64,000 bases of DNA from NCBI GenBank assembly GCA_934718155.1, contig CAKUZF010000008.1, positions 1 to 64,000 on the forward strand. Direction: 5' to 3'. The position numbers and the translations under genes are program-made. Under the pieces are notes generated by a model. That model did no database searches, was not told the origin of the DNA, and saw nothing but the letters and a program-made list of their open reading frames with translations. This DNA comes from an uncultured Parabacteroides sp. (GTDB lineage: Bacteria > Bacteroidota > Bacteroidia > Bacteroidales > Tannerellaceae). This document shows, in pieces, positions 31,047 to 40,548 of the stretch (positions within the stretch are counted from its first letter, which is position 1; the number at the start of each line of letters is the position of its first letter).

Positions 31047-33107
31047 TTAATAAGCGAACGTGTAGTTAAAACCCGCCTTCAACCAAAATCCCGGTTGGGG
31101 AATATTGCCCAAGTCGTAATAGGTGGCATCAAACAGGTTGTTCAATTCGGCATAGATATTCAACGCCTTATGCTGCCAGTTCAGCTTCAGATCGACCACG
31201 CAATAGGGAGCGTAGGGCTCTTCGTAGGCGGGCTTCTGCGCCTCGAACTTCGTGTAGCTGCCCGCACGATCTTGCCAACGCAGATACCAAGAGGCAGAGA
31301 AACCTCGCCAAATGTCATGACTCAACTGCGCCGTGAACTTATGCTTCAGGTAATCCAAGGCATAATTAGAGATGAGATCCTCGCTCTCCTTCTTCTGATG
31401 GATATAGGCGTAGCCCAGCTCAATCTTGCGCACGAAACCACGGCCGCCCAGCCACTCTTTCGGCAGGATGCTAACGTTGGTCTCTACGCCTAAGTTGTCC
31501 ACATCGGTCAGGTTGCGGCTCTCCCACAGGTCTTCGGGGTTTTTCTTCACCCAGTCGATCATGTCTGTGCCCTTGCGATAAAACCCGGCCACATGCGCCC
31601 GGAAGAAATAGCTGCCATACTTCACGCCCAGCTCGAAGGCCTCGCTCTTCTCCGGCTTCAAGTCGGGGTTGCCTATGTTGGTCTTGCTGCTATAGAACAG
31701 GTCGGTGAAGGTAGGCATTCGCAACGCTCGGTTCCAGCTGCCATAGAGGCTGAAGTCGGAAGCGAAACGGAAGCTTGCGTCTACACCCGGATAGAAGCGC
31801 ACGCCCTGATTGAGCGCCGAATTATAGTTGGCCAAGACACCCGCCGAGAGGGAGAAGTTGCCCAGCAAGAGGTTGTGCTCCAAGAAGTAGCTGATGTTGC
31901 TTCGGCTGTAGCTCTTCGTGAATTGCCCCTCCTTCTCGAAAGGGACATCCTGAGGCTCCTTCATCGGATTGCCCAGCACATTGCTTCGCACGCTCTCGCT
32001 CCGAAACTCTACGCCCATGCTGGTCGTTCCCAGCTGCCAAGTGGTAGCGGCGTTGAGGTTCGTGCCATACACGTTGGTCTCGTGGTAATTGTACCCCGTG
32101 TACCAAGAGGCGGGATCGCTTCTGAAAAGCTCGAAGCGGTCGGTGTGGCGCGTCCAATACACCTTCGGGGTGAAACGGATTTTACCTTTGGTCTCGCCTC
32201 CCGCCGAAAGGAAAAAGCGGCGAGTCTTGTCGTACTGGTTGGGATAGGCAGCCGAATAGAAGCTATTGGCACCATACCCCTTGTCGTTATAGCCCGCCTG
32301 GAATTGGAAGTCGGCCTCCTGGCTCTTCACCTGCGATTGCCAGAAGAGGTTCAGTTGCTTAAAGTCGGTGTTATCGGTGTATCCTCCCGAGTGGGCATAA
32401 CCTGCCGAGAGACGCTGGCTGAAGTTTCCTTTAGCCTGGTTCACGCCCGCCTCCAGCTTCCAAAGCTTGTGCATTCCGGCATAGTTGTCGGTCGTGATGG
32501 TGTTCGATGCGCTGCTCTTGGTGATGATGTTGATCGCTCCAGCGAAGGCACTGGCTCCAAAGACGCGGGATGAGGGACCAGAAATCACCTCAATACGTTC
32601 GATGTCGGAAAGGTTGACCGGGATGTCGAAACTGTAATGGCCCGTCTGAGGGTTAGAAAGGTTCACTCCGTTGAGGAGCACCGCAATCTGGTCGAACGTA
32701 CCGCCTCGGATGGAGATGTCGGCTTGCGTACCGCCCTCTCCTCGCTGGCGCACATCGACGCCTGCGGCATATTCTAATAGGTCTTGGATACTGGTGACAG
32801 GGGCCGCCTCGATCTCGCGGGCGGAGATGACCGTCACAATCTTTGTCGCTTGGTTGAGTGCGATAGGCGCACGGGAAGCCGTCACCTCGATCTCCTCCAG
32901 CTCGACTTGAGTGGATGCGCTATTGGCCTTTTGTTCAGCCCGTTTTTGCACCTGCGCATTAGCCGGCAAGGCAAAGAGCAGGGTCGAAGCGCTGATCACT
33001 CCAATGTTGATCACTTTGTGCATACTGCGAAAGGCCGCATAGCTCCGCCGCTCGAAGTGACGGAAACGAACGGTCTCCGCCGCAGCGGCAGATCTCCAAT
33101 CTTTCAT
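31047..33107 (-). CDS. TonB-dependent receptor coupled to NamZ
   Basis: This receptor has the plug sequence ELEEIEVTASRAPIAL, then TSIQDLLEYAAGVDVRQRGE, ISIRGGTFDQIAVLLNGV and SRVFGASAFAGAINIITK, and a barrel ending GFWLKAGFNYTFAY. The first ATG overlaps the NamZ stop (ATGA), which suggests coupling but puts 28 basic residues before the signal peptide. The internal start at 33023 gives a normal one (MHKVINIGVISASTLLFALP, cleaved after ANA). BtuB-like by sequence; the operon suggests a wall fragment or amino sugar as cargo instead. Confidence 0.85.
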   Translation of the reverse strand: MKDWRSAAAAETVRFRHFERRSYAAFRSMHKVINIGVISASTLLFALPANAQVQKRAEQKANSASTQVELEEIEVTASRAPIALNQATKIVTVISAREIEAAPVTSIQDLLEYAAGVDVRQRGEGGTQADISIRGGTFDQIAVLLNGVNLSNPQTGHYSFDIPVNLSDIERIEVISGPSSRVFGASAFAGAINIITKSSASNTITTDNYAGMHKLWKLEAGVNQAKGNFSQRLSAGYAHSGGYTDNTDFKQLNLFWQSQVKSQEADFQFQAGYNDKGYGANSFYSAAYPNQYDKTRRFFLSAGGETKGKIRFTPKVYWTRHTDRFELFRSDPASWYTGYNYHETNVYGTNLNAATTWQLGTTSMGVEFRSESVRSNVLGNPMKEPQDVPFEKEGQFTKSYSRSNISYFLEHNLLLGNFSLSAGVLANYNSALNQGVRFYPGVDASFRFASDFSLYGSWNRALRMPTFTDLFYSSKTNIGNPDLKPEKSEAFELGVKYGSYFFRAHVAGFYRKGTDMIDWVKKNPEDLWESRNLTDVDNLGVETNVSILPKEWLGGRGFVRKIELGYAYIHQKKESEDLISNYALDYLKHKFTAQLSHDIWRGFSASWYLRWQDRAGSYTKFEAQKPAYEEPYAPYCVVDLKLNWQHKALNIYAELNNLFDATYYDLGNIPQPGFWLKAGFNYTFAY

Positions 33108-34315
33108 TTCTTCTTTTTTAGGTTCGTATTGGATTGTGTTGGATAATCGGGATAGAGTAAATATTTCTTTCGGATCTGTTTATACTTCTCCAGCTCGGGC
33201 TGCCAGCTGGCACGGATCTCCTCTTCGCTGAAGCCACGAATGATCTGGAAGCGCAACTGCTTCGAGCCGGCCAAGAGGTCGAACCACTGGGGGCGAGAGA
33301 AGAAGAAGGCCTTCTGATCGCCCGACTTCTCGTAGAAATCGAGGAAGAAGCGCAGCGTCAATCCGCCCTCGAAAGGCAGCTCACGCAGGTCGACGCCATA
33401 GCAAAGCTTATCTTTCTGCAAGGGGTTGGTGTCGAAACCTGGCAAGGCGGTGGGCGTGAACGTGAAATCGCCAAACTTCGGGTCGGGGAAGCCTAACACC
33501 TGAAACGGGAAATAGGTGCCTCTACCCACGCTAACTTGTGTAGCCTCGAAGAAGCAGAGCGAGGGATACAGGCGGATAGCCTGGTCGTTGGAAAGGTTGG
33601 GCGAAGGCTTCACCGGCAACCAATAGGGATCGCCATGCCGCCAATTCTCCATCGTGACCACCGTCAGCTCGCAACTGTCGGCGGGGTTCTTCAGCCATTT
33701 CTCGCCATTGATCATGCGGGCGAGCTCGCCCACGGTCAAGCCATGAAGAATGGGCAACGGATCTACGCCCACGAAGCTCTCGAAGCCAGGTTGGCGCATC
33801 GGACCATCAACAAAGTCGTTCGGATTAGGTCGATCAAGCACTACGAAGGGCTTGTGCTGCTCGGCGCAGGCCTCCATCACATAGTGCATCGTGCTGATAT
33901 ACGTATAGAATCGAGCCCCCACGTCTTGAATGTCGAACACCATAATATCGATGTCGGCCATCTGCTCGGCCGTTGGCTTTTTGTTTTTGCCATAAATAGA
34001 GATGATGGGGACGCCCGTCTTCGTGTCGCGGCTATCCTTGATTTCCGCACCGGCATCGCCTGTCCCACGGAATCCATGCTCAGGGGCAAACACCTTGCGC
34101 ACATAGATGCCCTTTGACAGGAGCGCATCCAACAGGTGTACCTGCGATTGTTCCAAGATAGAGGTCTGATTAACCACCAATCCCACTCGCTTCCCTTGAA
34201 GCAACGAGGTGATCACCTCCATACGCTCCGCTCCGAGGCGAAGCTCGCCGCCTTCGGCTCCCCACATCGAGAAGCAACAGAGGCAGCCTATCACGGCAAT
34301 TAGCAGCCTTTTCAT
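33104..34315 (-). CDS. namZ: Exo-beta-N-acetylmuramidase NamZ (DUF1343)
   Basis: This 403-residue secreted protein has signal peptide MKRLLIAVIGCLCCFSMWGA. It carries the DUF1343 hallmarks GKRVGLVVNQTS, FAPEHGFRGTGDAGAEIKDS and DIQDVGARFYTYISTM, then VLDRPNP. DUF1343 enzymes (NamZ) remove terminal MurNAc from peptidoglycan fragments. The glutamate of PEHGFRG is in the conserved active-site region. It is the first gene of a minus-strand operon with a TonB receptor and YhcH. A promoter is seen 92-99 bases upstream. Confidence 0.85.
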   Translation of the reverse strand: MKRLLIAVIGCLCCFSMWGAEGGELRLGAERMEVITSLLQGKRVGLVVNQTSILEQSQVHLLDALLSKGIYVRKVFAPEHGFRGTGDAGAEIKDSRDTKTGVPIISIYGKNKKPTAEQMADIDIMVFDIQDVGARFYTYISTMHYVMEACAEQHKPFVVLDRPNPNDFVDGPMRQPGFESFVGVDPLPILHGLTVGELARMINGEKWLKNPADSCELTVVTMENWRHGDPYWLPVKPSPNLSNDQAIRLYPSLCFFEATQVSVGRGTYFPFQVLGFPDPKFGDFTFTPTALPGFDTNPLQKDKLCYGVDLRELPFEGGLTLRFFLDFYEKSGDQKAFFFSRPQWFDLLAGSKQLRFQIIRGFSEEEIRASWQPELEKYKQIRKKYLLYPDYPTQSNTNLKKKK

Positions 34316-34406
34316 ATTCGATGAATCAAATTTAGTATCTTATACATATATAATATACACCTCACCGCCCATGCGCATCGGCATGAGACAAGTTTTATTT
34401 TGCGGC

Positions 34407-34414
34407 AAAAGTAC
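34407..34414 (-). promoter_or_regulatory. -7 promoter element of the namZ operon
   Basis: The minus strand reads TACTTTTG, matching TAnnTTTG. It lies back to back with the DPP4 promoter, 24 bases apart. Confidence 0.6.
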
Positions 34415-34437
34415 GAATTATTTTCACAGAAATTTAT

Positions 34438-34445
34438 ACTTTTGG
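34438..34445 (+). promoter_or_regulatory. -7 promoter element of the DPP4 gene
   Basis: TACTTTTG matches TAnnTTTG and ends 24 bases before the ATG at 34469, giving a short leader. Confidence 0.6.
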
Positions 34446-34468
34446 AGCGAATTTGATAATAATGCCTT

Positions 34469-36880
34469 ATGAACATAAAGTTTCTGTGTTATGCGCTCTG
34501 TCTGACAGGGCTTTCATTCGCGCCTGCCATGCAGGCGCAAGAGGTCTTACCCGAGTACACCCAAGCCCGCAAGTTTGCTCCCTCTAATGCCGAGCAATGG
34601 CTGTTCTCCTACACGGTCACGCCTCATTACTTCAAAGGGAGTTCTAAGTTTTGGTACGATTATAAGACCAGCGATGGCACCCGTTGGTATGTAGTAGATC
34701 CCGACTCTCGCAGGAAGCAGGAGCTCTTCGACCGCGACGAGCTGGCCGCCCGCCTGAGCGAAATCACCCAAGAGCCCTTCGCCGGTCAGCAGCTGGAACT
34801 GAAAGAACTGCGACTGAGCGACGACGACCGCACCTTCACCTTCACGCTGAAGGGGGCACACGGCAGCTACCTCTTCGCCTACGACTATCAGTCGCAAGCA
34901 CTGAAGCAAATCGAAAAAAGCGACCTGCCCGTGCCTAATCGTTGGGCCAACATCTCGCCCGACAAACAGCGGGTTGTCTACGCCAAAGACCTGAACCTCT
35001 ACACGATGAGCTACGCCGACTTCGAACGCCTGCAAAAGGATCCGAAGGCGGAAGGACTCCAAGAGACGGCCCTCACCACCGACGGCGAGCCCCACTTCGG
35101 CTTTGGCATGCCCCGCAACATCATGAGCGGAGACACGCTGCTCAACCACAAGCGTAAATACGTAGGCGGAAACTGGTCGCCCGACGGCCGCTACTTTGTG
35201 GCCACCCTGACCGACCAACGGGCCGTGAAGGAGCTGTGGGTGGTGCACAACACGGCGAAGCCCCGCCCCACCTTAGAGACCTATAAGTATCAGATGCCGG
35301 GCGAGGCAGGCTCGCCCATCACCCATCTCTACCTGTTCGACCTGCAGCAAGGCCAGCGCAAGGAGATCAAGACAGACCGCTTCAAGGATCAGGTCATCAG
35401 CCTCGCCACCAAGCCCGATAAGCTGAACGATGGCGACGACCAACAATCCGTCTGGCTGGGCGACAACGAGACCTTCTACCTGACCCGCACAAGCCGCGAC
35501 ATGAAGCGCATCGACATTTGCGCCTACACGATGGGGCAAGACTCCATCCGCCCACTGATTGAGGAGCGCATGAAGACCTCGATGGAGAGCCGCCCCTTGG
35601 CCCTCACAGAGAATGGCAAAGAGATGATACAATGGAGCGAGCGCGACGGATGGGCGCACCTCTACCTATATGATAACACCGGGAAGCTGAAGAACCGCAT
35701 CACCAAGGGCGCATGGCACGTGAACTCGATCGTGGAAGTGGACAGCAAGAGCCGCGTGGTCTACTTCATCGCCAATGGCCGCGAGAAAGACGACACCACG
35801 CCCTACTATGAGCACCTCTACCGCGTGAACTTCGACGGTTCGGGCTTGAAACTGGTAACGCCCGGCAACTATTTCCACCTGACAAGCATGGATCGGCAGG
35901 GCCGCTACGTGGTAGACAACTACTCGCGGGTGAACACCGTTCCCGCGACGGCTCTCTACGACAACCAAGGCAACAAGCTGATGACTCTGGAAGAGAGCGA
36001 CTTCTCGCAGCTGAAACAAGCGGGCTACCAATTCCCGGAGCCTTTCCAAGTGAAGGCCGCCGACGGTGTGACCGACCTCTACGGCGTGATGTTCAAGCCC
36101 TTCGACTTCGACTCTACGAAGGTGTATCCAGTCATCAACTATGTCTATCCCGGACCGCAGACCGAGGGCACCTTCTTCCGCTACATCCCCTTGAACCCCC
36201 GCACCGATCGCCTGGCGCAGGCCGGCTTCATCGTGGTGTGCGTAGGCCATCGAGGCGGCCATCCCAGCCGCTCGAAATGGTATCACAACTACGGCTACGG
36301 CAACCTGCGCGACTATCCTATGGCCGACCACAAGGCAGCCATCGAGCAGCTCTGCGCCCAGCATCCCTATATGGACATCAACCGCGTAGGCATACACGGC
36401 CACTCGGGCGGCGGCTTCATGAGCACCGCGGCCATGCTGCTCTACCCCGACTTCTTCAAGGTGGCGGTCTCCTGCGCAGGCAACCACGACAACAACATCT
36501 ACAACCGCTGGTGGGGCGAGAAACACCACGGCGTTGAGGAGGTGACCGACGAGCAGGGCGAGACCACGTTCAAGAGCCACATCCCCACCAACCAGGAGCT
36601 GGCGAAGAACCTGAAGGGACACCTGCTGCTGGTGCATGGCGACGTAGACAACAACGTACACCCGGCCAACACCACCGTCGTGGTAGACGCCCTGATCAAA
36701 GCCGGCAAACGCTTCGACATGCTCTTCATCCCGGGGCAACGCCACCACTTCGAAGAGTACAACGAGTACCTCTACTGGCGCATGGTGGATTACTTCTCCG
36801 AACACCTGAAGGGCCAACGCGAGCAAAGCATCGACATCAAAGACCTGAAGCTGGGCAACTGGTTTCAAGGCTATCAATAA
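34469..36880 (+). CDS. S9 family prolyl dipeptidyl peptidase (DPP4-type)
   Basis: This 803-residue protein has a signal peptide ending AMQAQ, a DPP4-type beta-propeller of about 500 residues and a C-terminal alpha/beta-hydrolase. The catalytic Ser is residue 646 in GHSGGGF, the Asp lies in GDVDNNVHP near 725-728, and the His is in QRHHF near 759. Enzymes of this group remove X-Pro dipeptides in the periplasm and feed peptide-fermenting metabolism. It is preceded by its own promoter and followed after 53 bases by an HD-domain gene. Confidence 0.93.
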   Translation: MNIKFLCYALCLTGLSFAPAMQAQEVLPEYTQARKFAPSNAEQWLFSYTVTPHYFKGSSKFWYDYKTSDGTRWYVVDPDSRRKQELFDRDELAARLSEITQEPFAGQQLELKELRLSDDDRTFTFTLKGAHGSYLFAYDYQSQALKQIEKSDLPVPNRWANISPDKQRVVYAKDLNLYTMSYADFERLQKDPKAEGLQETALTTDGEPHFGFGMPRNIMSGDTLLNHKRKYVGGNWSPDGRYFVATLTDQRAVKELWVVHNTAKPRPTLETYKYQMPGEAGSPITHLYLFDLQQGQRKEIKTDRFKDQVISLATKPDKLNDGDDQQSVWLGDNETFYLTRTSRDMKRIDICAYTMGQDSIRPLIEERMKTSMESRPLALTENGKEMIQWSERDGWAHLYLYDNTGKLKNRITKGAWHVNSIVEVDSKSRVVYFIANGREKDDTTPYYEHLYRVNFDGSGLKLVTPGNYFHLTSMDRQGRYVVDNYSRVNTVPATALYDNQGNKLMTLEESDFSQLKQAGYQFPEPFQVKAADGVTDLYGVMFKPFDFDSTKVYPVINYVYPGPQTEGTFFRYIPLNPRTDRLAQAGFIVVCVGHRGGHPSRSKWYHNYGYGNLRDYPMADHKAAIEQLCAQHPYMDINRVGIHGHSGGGFMSTAAMLLYPDFFKVAVSCAGNHDNNIYNRWWGEKHHGVEEVTDEQGETTFKSHIPTNQELAKNLKGHLLLVHGDVDNNVHPANTTVVVDALIKAGKRFDMLFIPGQRHHFEEYNEYLYWRMVDYFSEHLKGQREQSIDIKDLKLGNWFQGYQ

Positions 36881-36933
36881 ACAACGGCCTACCGCCAACA
36901 AAAGCATAAAGCATAATTCATAATTCACACGAC

Positions 36934-37476
36934 ATGGATCCTATACAAATCATCGAGAAATACTACCCGGTAGAGTCGGATGCCTACCGCATACTGGTGG
37001 ATCATAGCCGCAGCGTGGCCGACAAGGCGTTGGCCATCGGGCGTATGCATCCCGAAATGAACTTAGACCTCCCCTTTGTCGAAGAGGCCGCCATGCTGCA
37101 CGACATCGGCATCTTTAAATGCAACGCCCCGGGCATTGGTTGCTACGGCGAGGCAGAATACATCTGCCACGGCTATCTGGGAGCGAAACTGATGCGGGCG
37201 GAAGGCTATCCGCGCCACGCCCTGGTGTGCGAGCGCCACACGGGCACCGGCCTCTCCTTAGAGATGATCGAACTGATGAAATGGCCCATCCCCCATCGCG
37301 ACATGCTGCCCATATCGCTGGAAGAGCAGCTTATCTGCTTCGCCGACAAGTTTTTCAGCAAAACCAAGCTGGGCAAGGAGAAGTCGATCGATAAGATTCG
37401 CATCAGCCTCTCCCGCTACGGAAGCGACACGGCGGCCCGTTTCTCAGCCTGGTGTAAACTCTTTTTAGGGGAATAA
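36934..37476 (+). CDS. HD-domain phosphohydrolase
   Basis: This 180-residue cytoplasmic protein has the HD metal-binding set: His24 (VDHSRSVADKALAIG), the His-Asp pair of MLHDIGIF, and further ligands around ICHGYLGAKL and ERHTGTG. The family hydrolyses nucleotide or other phosphate esters; the substrate is not indicated. It may be transcribed from the DPP4 promoter. The following gene has its own promoter. Confidence 0.85.
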   Translation: MDPIQIIEKYYPVESDAYRILVDHSRSVADKALAIGRMHPEMNLDLPFVEEAAMLHDIGIFKCNAPGIGCYGEAEYICHGYLGAKLMRAEGYPRHALVCERHTGTGLSLEMIELMKWPIPHRDMLPISLEEQLICFADKFFSKTKLGKEKSIDKIRISLSRYGSDTAARFSAWCKLFLGE

Positions 37477-37501
37477 TTCGAGAGGGCTCACTAATTTGTT
37501 A

Positions 37502-37509
37502 TAAATTTG
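37502..37509 (+). promoter_or_regulatory. -7 promoter element of the LptD gene
   Basis: TAAATTTG matches TAnnTTTG. The apparent TTG start at 37507 lies inside it, so translation must begin at the ATG at 37540. Confidence 0.6.
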
Positions 37510-37539
37510 CACGCTGTTACTGACTGCAAGCAAAGAATA

Positions 37540-40284
37540 ATGCGAATTATCTATAGAGTCCTCTTTATACTATGTATGGGCTTTGCCTGGAGCGTGAGCG
37601 CTTCCGGACAGCAAGCCTCCACTATGGCCCCCTTGGCTGCCGAGCGTGTGGCCTCCTCCGACACGCTTCTTGTCGAGGGAGACAGCAGCATCTTGGCAAC
37701 CGACACCCTACGCAAGAAGAATGCCCTCGACGCGCCCGTCTCCTACGAGGCGGCCGACTCCATCGTGATGACGGCAGGCAACTGGGCCTACCTCTTTGGC
37801 GAAGCCGACGTGAAATACCAAAACATCCAGCTGCAATCCGAGCAGATCGAGATGAACATGGATAGCAGCGTGGTGTATGCCAAGTTCGGCCTCGATTCCA
37901 TCGGGCAGGAGTTTGGCTACCCGCTCTTCAAGGAGGGCGAGCAGGAATATGAGTCGAAGACCATGCGCTATAACTTCGGCTCGAAGAAAGGCTACATCAC
38001 CGACGTGATCACCCAGCAGGGCGAGGGCTACGTCACCGCGGGACGCACCAAGAAGATGGAGGGCGACATCCTGAACATGGTAGGCGGACGCTACACCACC
38101 TGCGACGAGCATGAGCACCCGCACTTCTACATCAAGATGACCCGGGCGAAGGTGCGCCCCAACAAGAACATCGTGACCGGCCCGGTCTATCTCGTCATGG
38201 AAGACGTTCCCCTCTACCCGATCGGACTGCCGTTCTGCTTCTTCCCCTTCTCGAGCACCTACTCATCGGGTATCATCATGCCCACCTTCGGCGACGAGTC
38301 GTCGAGAGGCTTCTTCCTGCGCGACGGTGGCTACTACTTCGCACTGAGCGACTACATCGACCTGGCCGTGACGGGCGAGATCTACACGAAGGGATCGTGG
38401 GGACTCGCCGCCAAATCGGGCTATAAGAAACGCTACAAATACTCCGGCTCCTTCAACGCCTCCTACTTGGTGACCAAGACGGGCGACAAGGACTTGCCCG
38501 ACTACAGCCTCTCGAAAGATTTCCAGTTGAGATGGTCGCACACGCAAGACCCGAAGGCGAACCCCTACCTCTCCTTCTCGGCCAGCGTAAACTTCTCGAC
38601 CTCATCCTACGACCGAAACAACCAGAACAGCTACTATGCCCAGTCGGGCAGCTATGCGGCGGTGAACCAGAACACGAAAAGCTCTTCGATCAACATCACG
38701 AAGCGCTTCCCCAACAACCCCTTCACCATCTCGGCCAACATGAGCATCAACCAGATCACGCGCGACTCTTCGATCGCCGTCACCCTGCCCAACATGACCA
38801 TCACCATGAGCCGCATCTTCCCCTTCAAGCGGAAGCACGCCGTGGGCAAGGAGCGCTGGTATGAGAAAATCGCGATGAGCTACTCAGGAACCCTGAGCAA
38901 CAGCATCACGACCAAGGAAGACAAGCTCTTCAAGTCGAACCTGGTGAAAGACTGGAGAAACGCCATGCAGCACAGCATCCCCGTGAGCGCGACCTTCCAG
39001 CTCTTCAAATACATCAACATATCGCCCTCGTTCAACTACAAGGAGCGATGGTATACCAACAAGGTTGAGCAGGCCTACGACCCGCAAAGGCAAGCCGTTG
39101 TGGCACGCGACACCACCTACGGCTTCTACCGCGTCTACGACTATAGCGGGTCCATCTCGGCCTCGACCACGCTGTATGGCTTCTTCAAGCCCCTGCCCTT
39201 CCTGGGCAAGAAGGTGGAGATGATTCGCCATCGCATGGAGCCTTCGGTTTCGCTCAGCGCAGCCCCCGACTTCGCCTCCAACCATTTTGGCTTCTACCAA
39301 ACCTTCGTCTATCAAGACGCCAATGGCGAGGATCACGAGTACACCTACTCGCCCTTCGCCCAAAACATGTATGGCGTGCCCAGCAAAGGCAAGCAGGGTA
39401 GCGTGAGCTTCTCCGTCAACAACAACATCGAGATGAAGATCCGCTCCGACAGGGATTCAACAGGGTTTCGCAAGATCAGCTTGATCGACAAGCTCTCGAT
39501 GAGCATGAGCTACAACATGGCCGCCGACTCCTTCAAATGGAGCGATTTGAACATGGACCTACGCTTGAAGCTATCGAAGAACCAGATCCTGAACCTCAAG
39601 GGCACGTTCGACACCTACACCTACGACGAAAACGGGCGCCGCATCGATGTGCCCCGCTGGAAGGCAGGCAAAGGAATCGGCCGCCTGAAATCGACAAGCA
39701 CCAGCTTCTCCTACACCTTCAACAACGACACTTTCAAGAAACTGTTTGGAGGTGGCGACAGCGACTCGAAGACGAGCGCAGCGGCCAACAACAATGCGCC
39801 CACCGACCCGACCGACCCGCAATCGGAGGGCACCAACGAAGAGAACACCGAGAATAAGGGCGGCCGCCTGCTGGGCAAAAAGAAGTCTTCGGGCGAGACC
39901 GACGAAGACGGCTACATGGTCGTGAACGTTCCGTGGAGCCTCTCCTTCAGCTATGGCCTGGCATTAAGCTACGGAGAATTCGACAGGGAAAGACGAGAGT
40001 TTAAGTATAGGCTCACCCACTCCTTGAACTTCAACGGCAACATCCAGCCGACCAAGAACTGGCGTATGAACTTCAATGCGACGTATGATTTCGACAAGCA
40101 TAAGATCTCTTATATCACCTGCAGCATCACCCGCGACCTGCACTGTTGGAACATGTCGGCCAACTTCGTTCCGATTGGCCGCTTCAAATCCTATACCTTC
40201 AGTGTAGCGGTCAGCTCGTCGCTGCTCAGAGACCTGAAGTACGACAAGCACAGCAACTATCGCGACGCACAGAAGTGGTACTAA
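37540..40284 (+). CDS. lptD: LPS-assembly outer-membrane protein LptD
   Basis: The start at 37540 gives a signal peptide ending SVSAS and lies after the promoter. Residues 70-200 form an OstA-like beta-jelly-roll (WAYLFGEADVKYQNIQLQSE, QQGEGYVTAGRTKKM). The rest is a large barrel with YPIGLPFCFFPFSS at its entry. The 914-residue length is typical of Bacteroidetes LptD. It inserts LPS into the outer leaflet together with an LptE lipoprotein, which is not encoded here. A Ser/Asp/Glu-rich linker near residues 740-790 interrupts the barrel. Confidence 0.82.
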   Translation: MRIIYRVLFILCMGFAWSVSASGQQASTMAPLAAERVASSDTLLVEGDSSILATDTLRKKNALDAPVSYEAADSIVMTAGNWAYLFGEADVKYQNIQLQSEQIEMNMDSSVVYAKFGLDSIGQEFGYPLFKEGEQEYESKTMRYNFGSKKGYITDVITQQGEGYVTAGRTKKMEGDILNMVGGRYTTCDEHEHPHFYIKMTRAKVRPNKNIVTGPVYLVMEDVPLYPIGLPFCFFPFSSTYSSGIIMPTFGDESSRGFFLRDGGYYFALSDYIDLAVTGEIYTKGSWGLAAKSGYKKRYKYSGSFNASYLVTKTGDKDLPDYSLSKDFQLRWSHTQDPKANPYLSFSASVNFSTSSYDRNNQNSYYAQSGSYAAVNQNTKSSSINITKRFPNNPFTISANMSINQITRDSSIAVTLPNMTITMSRIFPFKRKHAVGKERWYEKIAMSYSGTLSNSITTKEDKLFKSNLVKDWRNAMQHSIPVSATFQLFKYINISPSFNYKERWYTNKVEQAYDPQRQAVVARDTTYGFYRVYDYSGSISASTTLYGFFKPLPFLGKKVEMIRHRMEPSVSLSAAPDFASNHFGFYQTFVYQDANGEDHEYTYSPFAQNMYGVPSKGKQGSVSFSVNNNIEMKIRSDRDSTGFRKISLIDKLSMSMSYNMAADSFKWSDLNMDLRLKLSKNQILNLKGTFDTYTYDENGRRIDVPRWKAGKGIGRLKSTSTSFSYTFNNDTFKKLFGGGDSDSKTSAAANNNAPTDPTDPQSEGTNEENTENKGGRLLGKKKSSGETDEDGYMVVNVPWSLSFSYGLALSYGEFDRERREFKYRLTHSLNFNGNIQPTKNWRMNFNATYDFDKHKISYITCSITRDLHCWNMSANFVPIGRFKSYTFSVAVSSSLLRDLKYDKHSNYRDAQKWY

Positions 40285-40340
40285 ATCCACACCCCTCTCG
40301 AAGAGGCAAAATTCATCGAACAGACGGGCTAAAAAAAAAC

Positions 40341-40460
40341 GACGGGCAACGGCGTAAATTTCGTTGCCCGTGAAAATTTATTTCGTTGCCCGTGAAAATA
40401 TATTTCGTTGCCCGTGGAAATTTATTTCGTTGCCCGTCAATTTTTACGCCGTTGCCCGTC
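40341..40460. repeat. 22-bp tandem array closed by an 18-bp inverted repeat
   Basis: CGTTGCCCG recurs at 40362, 40384, 40406, 40428 and 40450, exactly 22 bp apart, with GTGAAAATTTA-like sequence between. The outer ends GACGGGCAACGGCGTAAA (40341-40358) and its exact reverse complement (40443-40460) could fold the whole array into one large hairpin. It lies between the converging lptD and AguB genes and may act as a bidirectional terminator. Confidence 0.9.
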
Positions 40461-40468
40461 AAAAATTA

Positions 40469-40518
40469 GGGCTGTCGCCCAAGGCATTTTCAAGCGAAAT
40501 ACCCAGGAGCGACAGCCC
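40469..40518. repeat. Inverted repeat before the AguB gene end
   Basis: GGGCTGTCGC and GCGACAGCCC form a perfect 10-bp stem with a 30-base loop. It sits next to the 22-bp array in the same intergenic region and may contribute to transcription termination on either strand. Confidence 0.6.
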
Positions 40519-40548
40519 CGCCTCACACTCATACTTCGGCCACTTTTC

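Noticed and set aside
31593..32573. Plus-strand frame of 326 codons
   Set aside because: Antisense to the TonB receptor; the composition is that of a shadow frame and no start signal or promoter is seen.
35666..36928. Long minus-strand frame of 420 codons
   Set aside because: It is antisense to the well-supported DPP4 gene. Long antisense frames are expected in this GC-rich coding style, and the product has no recognisable domain.
40469..40518. Riboswitch or leader for the AguB gene
   Set aside because: The hairpin lies at the 3' end of that gene, not upstream, so it can only act on termination or mRNA stability.
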